A DNA stretch of 43,268 nt from contig JAZUAN010000012.1 of the NCBI GenBank assembly GCA_045638005.1, forward strand, positions 1 through 43,268, given 5' to 3'. Below, piece after piece: positions 7,543 to 15,762 of the stretch (within the stretch, counting starts at the first letter, position 1; each line of letters begins with the position of its first letter). Made by a program: the position numbers and the translations under genes. Under the pieces are notes generated by a model, which was not told where the DNA came from, did no database searches, and saw nothing but the letters and a program-made list of their open reading frames with translations. The stretch comes from URNF01 sp045638005. GTDB lineage: Bacteria > Bacillota > Clostridia > Oscillospirales > Acutalibacteraceae.

Positions 7543-9393
7543 GTGCAGGAAAATAAAAAAATCGCGCAGCTGCGTGCAAAAGCCATGACGTTGCCGTTGG
7601 AACCGGGCGTATATATCATGAAAAATGCCGATAACGAAATTATCTATATCGGCAAAGCAAAAGTGCTCAAAAACCGTGTCAGTCAGTATTTTGGCGCAGA
7701 TACAAATCATTCTCTTAAAGTCCGCCGCATGGTAGCACAGGTGGATACCTTTGAATATATCGTGGTGGGCAGCGAATTTGAAGCACTCGTGCTGGAATGC
7801 TCGCTCATCAAACAACACAAGCCGAAATACAACATTCTTTTAAAGGATGATAAAGGCTACCGCTATATCCGCGTTACCCCGCCGCCGTTTTCCAGAGTGT
7901 TGGAAGCAAAGCAAATGTTGGAAAACGACCAAGCGAAATATATCGGTCCGTATATGAGTTCGTATGATCTGCGTCAGGCAGTGAAGGAGACCTCTTCCAT
8001 TTTTAAGCTTGCGACCTGCAACCACCATTTGGAATACGGCAAAGCGACCGTTCGCCCTTGTCTCAACGCGCATATCGGACTTTGCTGTGCACCGTGCACC
8101 GGCAAAGTGAGCGAAGCTGCCTATGCCGAGCGGGTGGAGGATGCGATCGGATTTTTGACCAAAGGCAGCGCCAAAACCATGGCAGTTTTACAGCAGCGGA
8201 TGCAGGAGGCGGCGGAAAATCTCGAATTTGAGACCGCTGCGAGGTTGCGTGACCGTATCGCCGCTATCAAGCGGTTATCGGATAAGCAAAAGGTGGTCAT
8301 GTCCAACGTAGAGGAGCAGGACGTGATCGCGGTTGCCACAGGCTCGGGAAAAAGCTGTTTTCAGGTGTTCCGTTTTTCGGACGGTGCGCTGAAAGAGGAT
8401 GAATATTTCATGCTGGACGAGCAGGAAAACCTGCCCGCCGCCAGAGCGGAATTTTTGTTGCAGTATTATACCACGCGTGACCGTGTACCGCAGCAGGTGA
8501 CCTTAGATGGTGAGACGGAAGACAGGGAGATTTTAGAGCAGCTGCTCACCGAAAAACGCGGCAGACGGGTGCATATCGTGTTGCCGCAGATTGGCGAGCA
8601 GGCGCATCTTGTGGAAATGTGCAAAAACAATGCTGCCGAGCGCATTGCGCATAAGGTCGGTATGACCGGCAGGGAAAGCGCTGCGCTCGAAGAACTGCGC
8701 GAGATTTTGGGGCTGAAAAAAGCGCCGCTGTATATTGAGTGTTATGATATTTCCCATACCGCGGGCGATACCCCCGTCGCGGGTATGGTGGTGTTCAAAA
8801 ACGGCAAGCCGTTTAAGAGTGCTTATCGTCGCTTTATGGTGAAAGAGGCGATGGGCGGGGATGATTACGCATCCATGCGTGAGGTTCTGTGCCGCCGTAT
8901 GACCGAACTTAAAAACGCCGAAACGGAGGAAGGCTTTGGGAGAAAACCCGATCTCATTTTGCTGGACGGCGGCGAAGAACATGTGGCGGCAGTAAAACCG
9001 CTTGTGGATAGTTTCGGTTACGATATTCCGGTATTCGGTCTGGTGAAGGATGATAAACACCGCACCCGCGCTATCTCCGCTGACGGCGGGGAGATCGCGA
9101 TCGCGGCAAAGCGTACGGTGTTTACGCTACTTTCGAACATTCAAGAGGAAGTACATCGCTTTGCTATCAGCTATCATCGACAAAAACGTGGGCGCAGCAA
9201 TGTGTCTACCACGCTGTTGCAGATCCCGGGTGTGGGAAAAGAACGCGCCAAAGCGCTTTTGCGGCAGTTTGGGTCGGTGAAAGCGGTGAGCGGGGCAAGT
9301 GTAGAGCAACTGCTGTTGGTAAAAGGTATGACCCGCCCTGCGGCAGAGGCGATCTTCAGATTTTTTAACGGGGAAGAGGACGAAAATGGCTGA
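7543..9393 (+). CDS. uvrC: Excinuclease ABC subunit C
   Basis: This nuclease of nucleotide excision repair cuts both sides of a lesion after UvrA/UvrB loading. GTG 7543 is chosen because AAGGAGG (7528-7534) lies 8 bases upstream; an earlier in-frame GTG (7534) overlaps that ribosome site. It gives 616 residues, the normal length. Domains in order: GIY-YIG nuclease (about 15-95; GVYIMKN and IIYIGKA), Cys-rich linker, UVR/UvrB-binding motif (about 200-235), RNase H-like UvrC domain (ECYDISHTAG, LILLDGGEEH, GLVKDDKHRT), and C-terminal tandem helix-hairpin-helix (LQIPGVGKERAKALL). Its end overlaps ybaK by 8 bases. uvrA and uvrB are not in this window. Confidence 0.95.
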   Translation: MQENKKIAQLRAKAMTLPLEPGVYIMKNADNEIIYIGKAKVLKNRVSQYFGADTNHSLKVRRMVAQVDTFEYIVVGSEFEALVLECSLIKQHKPKYNILLKDDKGYRYIRVTPPPFSRVLEAKQMLENDQAKYIGPYMSSYDLRQAVKETSSIFKLATCNHHLEYGKATVRPCLNAHIGLCCAPCTGKVSEAAYAERVEDAIGFLTKGSAKTMAVLQQRMQEAAENLEFETAARLRDRIAAIKRLSDKQKVVMSNVEEQDVIAVATGSGKSCFQVFRFSDGALKEDEYFMLDEQENLPAARAEFLLQYYTTRDRVPQQVTLDGETEDREILEQLLTEKRGRRVHIVLPQIGEQAHLVEMCKNNAAERIAHKVGMTGRESAALEELREILGLKKAPLYIECYDISHTAGDTPVAGMVVFKNGKPFKSAYRRFMVKEAMGGDDYASMREVLCRRMTELKNAETEEGFGRKPDLILLDGGEEHVAAVKPLVDSFGYDIPVFGLVKDDKHRTRAISADGGEIAIAAKRTVFTLLSNIQEEVHRFAISYHRQKRGRSNVSTTLLQIPGVGKERAKALLRQFGSVKAVSGASVEQLLLVKGMTRPAAEAIFRFFNGEEDENG

Positions 9394-9856
9394 AATCAAA
9401 ACCAATGCTATGCGCATGCTGGATAAAGCGGGCGTTTCCTATACATTGCACACCTACCCGGCTGATGGTGGCATTGACGGATTATCCATCGCCGCTAAAA
9501 TGGGGCAGCCGGTGGAGATGGTGTATAAAACGCTGGTCACTAAGGGAAAAAACACCCATTTTGTGTTTGTAATACCGGTGGCAGAGGAACTAAACTTAAA
9601 AGCCGCCGCCCGCACGGTGGGAGAAAAGGCGGTGGAGATGATCGCTGTTAAGGATATCAATAAAGTGACCGGCTACATCCGCGGCGGATGCAGTCCGGTG
9701 GGTATGAAAAAGCAGTTTCAAACGGTGATTGATGCATCTGCCGAAAGTCTCGACACTTTTTATGTCAGTGGCGGCAGAATAGGTCTGCAAATGCAGCTAA
9801 ACCCGAAAGATCTCTGCGCTTTTATCGACGCACAGTTTGCGGATATAACATTGTAA
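9386..9856 (+). CDS. ybaK: Cys-tRNA(Pro)/aminoacyl-tRNA deacylase, YbaK/EbsC family
   Basis: This 156-residue single-domain protein hydrolyses Cys mischarged onto tRNA(Pro) in characterised members, a trans-editing quality-control step. The conserved YKTLVTKG segment (catalytic Lys near residue 49), the AEELNLKAAA region and the GYIRGGCSPVGMKKQF motif match the YbaK subfamily. ATG 9386 overlaps the uvrC stop by 8 bases, suggesting translational coupling. A strong bidirectional terminator ends the unit. The exact aminoacyl specificity is inferred from subfamily resemblance. Confidence 0.88.
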   Translation: MAEIKTNAMRMLDKAGVSYTLHTYPADGGIDGLSIAAKMGQPVEMVYKTLVTKGKNTHFVFVIPVAEELNLKAAARTVGEKAVEMIAVKDINKVTGYIRGGCSPVGMKKQFQTVIDASAESLDTFYVSGGRIGLQMQLNPKDLCAFIDAQFADITL

Positions 9857-9860
9857 AATT

Positions 9861-9896
9861 AAAAGCCATTCTGCAATTTGCAGAATGGCTTTTTTA
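9861..9896. terminator. Bidirectional terminator between ybaK and tyrS
   Basis: A 15-bp stem AAAAGCCATTCTGCA / TGCAGAATGGCTTTT with A and T runs on either side serves both converging units. Confidence 0.9.
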
Positions 9897-9903
9897 TTGT
9901 ATC

Positions 9904-11127
9904 TTACGCCAAAATCGCTTTGTGGAACACCTTTTTGCCTTTGCGGATCTTGACACCTTCGGTGAGCTGTTCCGCGGTGATGGCGGTGTTGGGATCGGTA
10001 ACCTTTTCGTCGTTCACCGACACGCCGCCCTGCTGGATAAGACGGCGGGCTTCACCGTTGGAGGGCGCCAGTTTGCAGGCGACCATCAGGGTGAGGATGC
10101 CGATCTTGCCGTCGGTGAGCTGGTCAGCGGTAAGTGTGGTGGTGGGCATGTTGGCATCATCGCCGCCGCCCACAAACAGCGCTTTCGCCGCTGCCTGCGC
10201 TTTTGCCGCTTCCTCCTCACCGTGCACCAACTTGGTGAGCTCAAAGGCGAGGATCTCCTTAGCGGTGTTTAATTGCTCGTCCTTCCATGCGTCCATCTCG
10301 TTGATCTGTTCGAGCGGCAGGAAGGTCAGCATACGGATGCATTTGAGCACGTCGGCATCTTCAACATTGCGCCAGTACTGATAAAACTCAAACGGACTGG
10401 TTTTGTTGGGATCCAGCCACACGGCGCCTTTCGCCGTTTTGCCCATCTTTTTGCCCTCGGAATTGAGCAGCAGGGTGATGGTCATCGCGTGCGCATCTTT
10501 GGCGAGCTTACGGCGGATAAGCTCGGTGCCGCCCAGCATGTTGCTCCACTGGTCGTTGCCGCCGAACTGCATGTTACAGCCGTAGTTCTGATACAGATAG
10601 TAAAAATCATACGACTGCATGATCATGTAGTTGAACTCTAAGAAGGAAAGACCTTTTTCCATGCGTTGTTTATAGCACTCGGCGCGCAGCATGTTGTTGA
10701 CCGAGAAACAAGCGCCTACCTCGCGCAGTACGTCTACGTAGTTGAGGTCCAAAAGCCAGTCGGCGTTATTCACCATCTGCGCTTTGCCTTCACCAAATTC
10801 GATAAAGCGTTCCATCTGCTTCTTGAAGCAGGCGCAGTTGTGATCAATGGTCTCCTTGGTCATCATGGAACGCATATCGGTTCTGCCGGAGGGGTCACCG
10901 ATCATGGCGGTGCCGCCACCAATCAGCGCGATCGGCTTGTTGCCCGCCATTTGCAGACGCTTCATCAGACACAGCGCCATGAAATGTCCCACATGCAGCG
11001 AATCGGCGGTGGGATCAAAGCCGATGTAAAAGGTCGCTTTGCCGTTGTCAATCATCTCTTTGATCTCTTCTTCGTTTGTTACCTGCGCGATAAGACCGCG
11101 GGCAACCAATTCGTCATATACTTTCAT
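9904..11127 (-). CDS. tyrS: Tyrosyl-tRNA synthetase
   Basis: This class I synthetase charges tRNA(Tyr). It has 407 residues. The HIGH signature appears as HVGH within DPTADSLHVGHFMAL (about 38-52), the GGGTAMIGDPSGR tyrosine/ATP loop follows, and the KMSKS equivalent is KMGKTAKGA (about 230). The C-terminal S4 RNA-binding domain spans about 340-407 (ARRLIQQGGVSVNDEKV). The AAGGAG ribosome site is directly downstream of the T-box terminator. Regulation by uncharged tRNA(Tyr) is shown by the leader with a TAC specifier. Confidence 0.96.
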   Translation of the reverse strand: MKVYDELVARGLIAQVTNEEEIKEMIDNGKATFYIGFDPTADSLHVGHFMALCLMKRLQMAGNKPIALIGGGTAMIGDPSGRTDMRSMMTKETIDHNCACFKKQMERFIEFGEGKAQMVNNADWLLDLNYVDVLREVGACFSVNNMLRAECYKQRMEKGLSFLEFNYMIMQSYDFYYLYQNYGCNMQFGGNDQWSNMLGGTELIRRKLAKDAHAMTITLLLNSEGKKMGKTAKGAVWLDPNKTSPFEFYQYWRNVEDADVLKCIRMLTFLPLEQINEMDAWKDEQLNTAKEILAFELTKLVHGEEEAAKAQAAAKALFVGGGDDANMPTTTLTADQLTDGKIGILTLMVACKLAPSNGEARRLIQQGGVSVNDEKVTDPNTAITAEQLTEGVKIRKGKKVFHKAILA

Positions 11128-11162
11128 GTGTATCTCTCCTTAAAATTATATACTGTAAAATC

Positions 11163-11426
11163 AAAAACGCCCTCCGTCCCAAAAGGGACAGAGGGCGTAA
11201 AAATTACGCGGTACCACCTCTGGTTCGGATATGCCTCGCGGCAGACCCCTTTGCATGTGCATGTGCACACCGGCGCGGTATCGGGCGCACCCGTCCTACC
11301 CTACACACCTGCTAAGGCTTCGGGCAAGCAGCTCCGGAATGTATTCAAAAGGGCACTTTACATCCTCGCAGCAACCGGATGCTCTCTGAAAAAGATGCGT
11401 CTTTTTACTGGTTTCCTTCATCGCTT
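11163..11426 (-). promoter_or_regulatory. T-box riboswitch of tyrS, tyrosine specifier
   Basis: Reading the minus strand: the AGTA element of the specifier loop (11409-11406), an AGAGAGC bulge region, the apical GGTTGCTGCGAG, then GAA-TAC-A with TAC (11343-11341) as tyrosine codon. The T-box core GGTGGTACCGCG lies at about 11219-11208. A terminator with a 16-base arm (ACGCCCTCTGTCCC against GGGACGGAGGGCGT plus five T) occupies 11198-11158. Uncharged tRNA(Tyr) would stabilise the antiterminator and switch on tyrS. All elements are visible; the 5' end is inferred from the promoter. Confidence 0.93.
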
Positions 11427-11432
11427 TGCGTT

Positions 11433-11461
11433 ATTTTACCATGTAAAGATAAAAAAAGCAA
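11433..11461 (-). promoter_or_regulatory. Promoter of the tyrS T-box transcript
   Basis: On the minus strand, -35 TTGCTT (11461-11456), a 17-base spacer and -10 TAAAAT (11438-11433), just upstream of T-box stem I. Confidence 0.6.
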
Positions 11462-11551
11462 GTCTCTAAGACGATTTTTCGCTCGCGGTGTGTCTATTGT
11501 AGAAAATCACAAAAAAATAACGAAAGAATTCCCGGAATTTTACATTTTCAC

Positions 11552-11580
11552 TTGCCAAAGTGGATTTAATTGTGTATAAT
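11552..11580 (+). promoter_or_regulatory. Promoter of the PucR-type regulator gene
   Basis: -35 TTGCCA (11552-11557), 17-base spacer, perfect -10 TATAAT (11575-11580). It is divergent from the tyrS promoter about 90 bases away. Nothing else was recognised in 11462-11639. Confidence 0.7.
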
Positions 11581-11639
11581 TACCAAAGAAGACAGTAAAA
11601 TGTCTGTAAAAAAGTCAAAAGTCCTGAAGGAGAGCTATT

Positions 11640-12725
11640 ATGTCTAATCGCCTTTTCCAGGGTGTCGTGCATCAGATGCAGGACGCCATTGACCGCACTG
11701 TGGGTGTTATTGATGAAACCATGAGCATCATTGCATGCAGCGACCTCGGTCGTATCGGCGAGCAGGTATCGGTTATCACCGCTGAAACCTTCTCTGTGCC
11801 GGATGCCTTCCAGTTGGAGGGGTATACATACAAGCCTTTTGGCTCCCGCCCGCACTGTGAATACGTGCTGTTTGTGGAGGGTGACGACGTAGAAGCGCTG
11901 CGGTATGTGTCGCTGCTCACCATTTCGCTTTCCAATATCAAGCAGTATTATGACGAAAAATACGATCGCGGTAATTTTGTGAAAAACGTGATCTTAGACA
12001 ACATTCTTTCAGGTGATATTTATCTCAAAGCGCGTGAACTGCGCTTTAACAGCGACGTGGAGCGTGTGGTGTTGCTCATTCGCGTGGCGTCCCATTCGGA
12101 CGTATCCGCCTATGACGTGGTGCAAAACCTGTTCCCTGATAAGGCGAAGGACTTTGTTATCAATATCAATGAGACCGATATCGCACTTGTTAAGGAGATC
12201 CGCAGCGGTATTGAAAGCCGTGACCTTGAAAAGCTCGCGTGCTCCATCGTGGATACGCTCAGCAGTGAATTCTATACGCAGGTTTCTGTCGGCATCGGTA
12301 CTTGTGTTACGGGCATCAAAGAGCTTGCTTCTTCTTTCAAAGAAGCGCAGATCGCGTTGGAGGTCGGCAAGGTGTTTGACACCGAGCGCACTATCGTCAG
12401 CTACGATAATCTCGGCATTGCCCGTCTGATTTATCAGCTGCCCACCACCCTTTGTGAGATGTTCTTGCGTGAGATCTTTAAGCGCGGCTCCATCGAATCG
12501 CTGGATCAGGAGACTCTCTTTACTATTCAGAAATTCTTTGAGAACAACCTAAACGTGTCCGAGACTTCGAGAAAGCTGTTTTTACACCGTAATACGCTGG
12601 TGTATCGTTTAGAGAAGATCAAGAGACTGACGGGCTTGGATCTTCGCAAGTTCGACGATGCCATCGTGTTCAAAGTGGCATTGATGGTGAAGAAATACCT
12701 CACCGCCAATCCTATCAAATACTAA
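11640..12725 (+). CDS. PucR/CdaR-family transcriptional regulator
   Basis: This is a 361-residue putative DNA-binding regulator. Residues about 1-110 look like a sensory domain with no recognised ligand motif. A GGDEF-like CdaR middle region covers about 120-270 (SVGIGTCVTGIKELASSFKEAQIALEVG). The C-terminal PucR helix-turn-helix spans about 295-355 (FFENNLNVSETSRKLFLHRN, then TLVYRLEKI), including the conserved HRNTLVYRL. Family members sense purines or sugar diacids, but the effector here is unknown. AAGGAG lies 7 bases before ATG 11640. It is single, with its own promoter, just upstream of the ftsEX operon; that neighbourhood does not itself reveal a target. Confidence 0.85.
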   Translation: MSNRLFQGVVHQMQDAIDRTVGVIDETMSIIACSDLGRIGEQVSVITAETFSVPDAFQLEGYTYKPFGSRPHCEYVLFVEGDDVEALRYVSLLTISLSNIKQYYDEKYDRGNFVKNVILDNILSGDIYLKARELRFNSDVERVVLLIRVASHSDVSAYDVVQNLFPDKAKDFVININETDIALVKEIRSGIESRDLEKLACSIVDTLSSEFYTQVSVGIGTCVTGIKELASSFKEAQIALEVGKVFDTERTIVSYDNLGIARLIYQLPTTLCEMFLREIFKRGSIESLDQETLFTIQKFFENNLNVSETSRKLFLHRNTLVYRLEKIKRLTGLDLRKFDDAIVFKVALMVKKYLTANPIKY

Positions 12726-12742
12726 AATCTGATAAGCTCAAT

Positions 12743-12769
12743 GGCAGGAAACTGGATAGTTTACCTGCC
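12743..12769 (+). terminator. Hairpin after the PucR-type gene
   Basis: GGCAGG and AACT pair with AGTT and CCTGCC around a GGAT loop, followed by TTGTGCTGTTTT. It is a weak terminator candidate. Confidence 0.45.
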
Positions 12770-12813
12770 TTGTGCTGTTTTATCGGGCTGCTTTTAATGG
12801 AAAATTTTAAGGG

Positions 12814-12842
12814 TTGAAAGTGCCCTTTTCATTCGGTATACT
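12814..12842 (+). promoter_or_regulatory. Promoter of the ftsEX operon
   Basis: -35 TTGAAA (12814-12819), a 17-base spacer, -10 TATACT (12837-12842), 34 bases before ftsE. Confidence 0.65.
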
Positions 12843-12875
12843 GGCAAGTATGATACTAAAAAGGAGGCAATCGTT

Positions 12876-13604
12876 GTGATCGAATTTCGCGGTGTCTATA
12901 AGAAATACGGCAACGGCACCGAAGCATTAAAAGATGTCAACATTCACATCGAAGACGGTGAGTTTGTTTTTATAATCGGCGAATCCGGCGCAGGTAAAAG
13001 TACGTTTTTAAAACTGATCATGCATGAGGAAACGCCGTCTGCGGGCGAAGTGATCGTCAATAATTTTAAATTTTCGCGTTTAAAACGGCGGGATATTCCG
13101 TATCTGCGCCGCACCATGGGCATTGTGTTTCAGGATTTCCGCCTTATTAACACCATGACCGTATTTGATAACGTGGCGTTTGCCATGCGTGTCACCGGTG
13201 CGACCAGACGAGAGATTCGCAGACGCGTACCGTATATTTTGCAGTTGGTCGGCTTGCAGGACAAAGCACACAATTTCCCGCCGGAGCTGTCCGGCGGCGA
13301 ACAGCAGCGTGTAGGATTAGCCCGCGCGCTGGTGAACAATCCTGCGCTCATTATTGCCGACGAACCTACCGGTAACGTTGACCCCGAGCGCGCGCGCGAT
13401 ATTGTGGAGTTGCTCACTGAGATCAACCGTCGCGGCACCACTGTCTTAATGGTTACCCATGAACGGTCGTTGGTGGAACGTTTCCCCAGCCGTACCATCA
13501 CTATTAAAGATGGCGAAGTGGTTTCGGACGTCGGCGGCCCCGGCCCGCAGACCACGGCGGTCCCTGAGCGTGCACCGGTGAGATTGGGAGGTGATCTGCT
13601 GTGA
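12876..13604 (+). CDS. ftsE: Cell division ATP-binding protein FtsE
   Basis: This cytoplasmic ATPase works with FtsX to switch on peptidoglycan hydrolases at the septum or side wall. It has Walker A GESGAGKST (about 37-45), signature LSGGEQQRVGLARA, Walker B LIIADEPTGNVDP and H-loop THE. The typical FtsE phrase VFQDFRLINTMTVFDNVAF is present. At 242 residues it is slightly long, with a Pro/Gly-rich C-terminal extension of about 20 residues. GTG 12876 follows AAGGAGG by 9 bases. Its stop overlaps the ftsX start by 4 bases (GTGA), a sign of translational coupling. Confidence 0.95.
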   Translation: MIEFRGVYKKYGNGTEALKDVNIHIEDGEFVFIIGESGAGKSTFLKLIMHEETPSAGEVIVNNFKFSRLKRRDIPYLRRTMGIVFQDFRLINTMTVFDNVAFAMRVTGATRREIRRRVPYILQLVGLQDKAHNFPPELSGGEQQRVGLARALVNNPALIIADEPTGNVDPERARDIVELLTEINRRGTTVLMVTHERSLVERFPSRTITIKDGEVVSDVGGPGPQTTAVPERAPVRLGGDLL

Positions 13605-14503
13605 AACTTTCCAGTTTGCGATATCTGACCCGAGAGGGTTTACGCAGTATTTGGCAAAATCGGTTTATGGCGATCGCCTCGGTGGCGGTGCTGGTAGCGT
13701 GCTTGTTGCTGAGCGGATTTGCCTATCTCGTGTTGGAAAACGTGGAGCACGCCTTTAATTGGGTGTACGGTCAAAATGTGGTGGTCGTGTTTGCGAAAAC
13801 CGATTGCACCGACGAGCAGGTTACCGCAATTGGCAATACGTTGAGCACCATTAGCAATGTCAAAGAGGTGACCTTCCTTTCCAAGGAGGAATCGTTGCAA
13901 AAATACGGCGACTCCCTGCCGAAAGAAACCTACGAAAGCTTGCAGGGTGATCAAAATCCGCTGCCGGACTCGTATGTTGTAGCGCTGAATGACCTTGCAC
14001 TTTTTGAACAAACCGTCACCCAGATCGAAGCGATCGACGGTGTGGACGAAGCGTCCTATGACGGCAATATCGCCGAGACCCTTATCACGGTGCGACAGGT
14101 GGCACTCACGGTGGGCCTTTGGGTCATGCTGCTGTTACTGGTCGTATCCTTGTTTATCATTGCTAACACCATCAAGCTGACGGTGTATAACCGTCGCTTG
14201 GAGATTTATATCATGCGTTCGGTGGGCGCCACCGGTGCGTTTATCCGTATCCCCTTTATGATCGAGGGCATGACGCTGGGACTGATCTCTGCGTTGCTGT
14301 CTTACGGTATCGTTTGGGGCTTATATGACAAACTTCTTGATTTCTTCCCGGCCACCTCATCTCTGTTCTCGTTGATGCCGTTTGAGAATGTGTGGAACAC
14401 ATTGCTTGTCGGCTTTGTGGTGATCGGTACCCTCACCGGTATGCTGGGCAGTGCCATTGCTACCGGCAAATATCTGCACAAGGAAGGAAGCGAAAAAGCA
14501 TGA
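13601..14503 (+). CDS. ftsX: Cell division permease FtsX
   Basis: This 300-residue membrane partner of FtsE carries one N-terminal membrane segment (about 22-45). A long extracellular loop follows (about 50-165), used in this family to hold the hydrolase or its activator. Three further segments lie at about 170-195, 220-245 and 268-292. The cytosolic coupling phrase TVYNRRLEIYIMRSVGAT is characteristic. The GTG start overlaps the ftsE end, and the stop overlaps the ATG of the M23 peptidase gene by 4 bases. The tight ftsE-ftsX-peptidase coupling suggests that the next gene product is the FtsX client. Confidence 0.94.
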   Translation: MKLSSLRYLTREGLRSIWQNRFMAIASVAVLVACLLLSGFAYLVLENVEHAFNWVYGQNVVVVFAKTDCTDEQVTAIGNTLSTISNVKEVTFLSKEESLQKYGDSLPKETYESLQGDQNPLPDSYVVALNDLALFEQTVTQIEAIDGVDEASYDGNIAETLITVRQVALTVGLWVMLLLLVVSLFIIANTIKLTVYNRRLEIYIMRSVGATGAFIRIPFMIEGMTLGLISALLSYGIVWGLYDKLLDFFPATSSLFSLMPFENVWNTLLVGFVVIGTLTGMLGSAIATGKYLHKEGSEKA

Positions 14504-15711
14504 AAAAGCGTTCACTTTCGGTGCGCCTTTTGTCATTGCTATCCGCACTGACGCTGCTTGCAATTATGATGACAGCCTCCTTGCCCGTGCCTGTGTCCGC
14601 TGCTTCCATCCAGGAACAGATCGACGCATTGGAAAAAGAACAATCGGCTCTCAAAAATCAAATTGCTGATGCCAAAGACAGCATGGCGGACAGCAAAGAA
14701 ACGCGTGATCTGTATACACAACAGATCAGTAGCGTTGAGCAACAAATTGAGCTTTTAGACGGTCAGATCGGCAACTTGAATGCGCAAGTCGCCCAAAAGA
14801 ATGCTGACATCGCCAAGATGGAGCAACAGATCAAGGATAATCAGGCGGAAAAAGAAGAGGTGCATCGCATGCTGGGCGAACGGCTGCGTGCTATTGCTAA
14901 GCGCGGCAATCTGTCCACTTTTCAGATGCTGATGAACACCGAAAACTATACCGACTATCTGGTGAAATCCAAAATGATGGAGCTGGTCGCAGAGAAGGAT
15001 CAGGCCGCCATTGATACGTTGGAACAAAAGCTTGCGGAGATTCAAGCGGCTGAAAACAAGGTGCGCGAGGAAAAAGCATCGATCGAAATCAAAAAGCAAG
15101 AGGTGGAAGGTCTGCGTCTTGCCTCCAATACCAAAAAGAAGGAACTGGATGCGCTGTACACCAAAGCCAACGCCGCATACCAAAGCGATAAAAAGGAAGT
15201 AGAAGCTCTCAACAGAGAATTGGAGCAGACTGAGGCAAATATCAAGAAACTGCTTGCGGCGCATAACAGCACCGGCTCGTACGTTGCCACCTCGATGTTC
15301 TGGCCGGTTCCTACCGTTCGTCGCATTTCTTCTAACTTCGGTCGGCGCTGGGGCACCTTGCATAAAGGCTTGGATATTGCTAATGGTGCCGCTTACGGTC
15401 ACAGCATTGTAGCTGCCGCAGACGGTACGGTTATTTATTCCAATACTACCAGCAGATGGGGTGGCGGCTATGGATTTTATTGCATGGTAGACCACGGCAC
15501 TGATGCAAACGGAAGGCAAATCGTCACCTTATATGCGCACATGTCCCAGAATAATTCCTACGTGGGTCAAAAGGTTACCGGCGGAAAAACCGTACTCGGT
15601 AAAGTCGGCTCAACCGGCAATTCTACCGGTCCGCACCTGCATTTTGAGGTGCGTGTAAACGGTACGCCCACCGATCCTTTGAAGGGATATGTATCCGTCA
15701 ACGGAAAATAA
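14500..15711 (+). CDS. M23 (LytM) peptidoglycan endopeptidase with coiled coil, EnvC-like
   Basis: The predicted exported hydrolase has 403 residues. ATG 14500 is chosen over an upstream frame opening because it overlaps the ftsX stop and starts a clear signal peptide (MKKRSLSVRLL..., cleavage near residue 34, PVSA/AS). A long coiled coil spans about 36-255. The M23 domain covers about 285-395 and keeps the metal ligands H and D of HKGLDIA and HLH of GPHLHFE, so it should be an active enzyme, unlike E. coli EnvC, which is an inactive activator. The layout matches PcsB/CwlO-type FtsEX clients, with FtsX binding the coiled coil. Substrate bond is not predictable here. Confidence 0.92.
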   Translation: MKKRSLSVRLLSLLSALTLLAIMMTASLPVPVSAASIQEQIDALEKEQSALKNQIADAKDSMADSKETRDLYTQQISSVEQQIELLDGQIGNLNAQVAQKNADIAKMEQQIKDNQAEKEEVHRMLGERLRAIAKRGNLSTFQMLMNTENYTDYLVKSKMMELVAEKDQAAIDTLEQKLAEIQAAENKVREEKASIEIKKQEVEGLRLASNTKKKELDALYTKANAAYQSDKKEVEALNRELEQTEANIKKLLAAHNSTGSYVATSMFWPVPTVRRISSNFGRRWGTLHKGLDIANGAAYGHSIVAAADGTVIYSNTTSRWGGGYGFYCMVDHGTDANGRQIVTLYAHMSQNNSYVGQKVTGGKTVLGKVGSTGNSTGPHLHFEVRVNGTPTDPLKGYVSVNGK

Positions 15712-15762
15712 AAGCGAAACAGTTGGTGCGGTGTTCCGCGCTAAGCAGTGAAAGGACAGCCT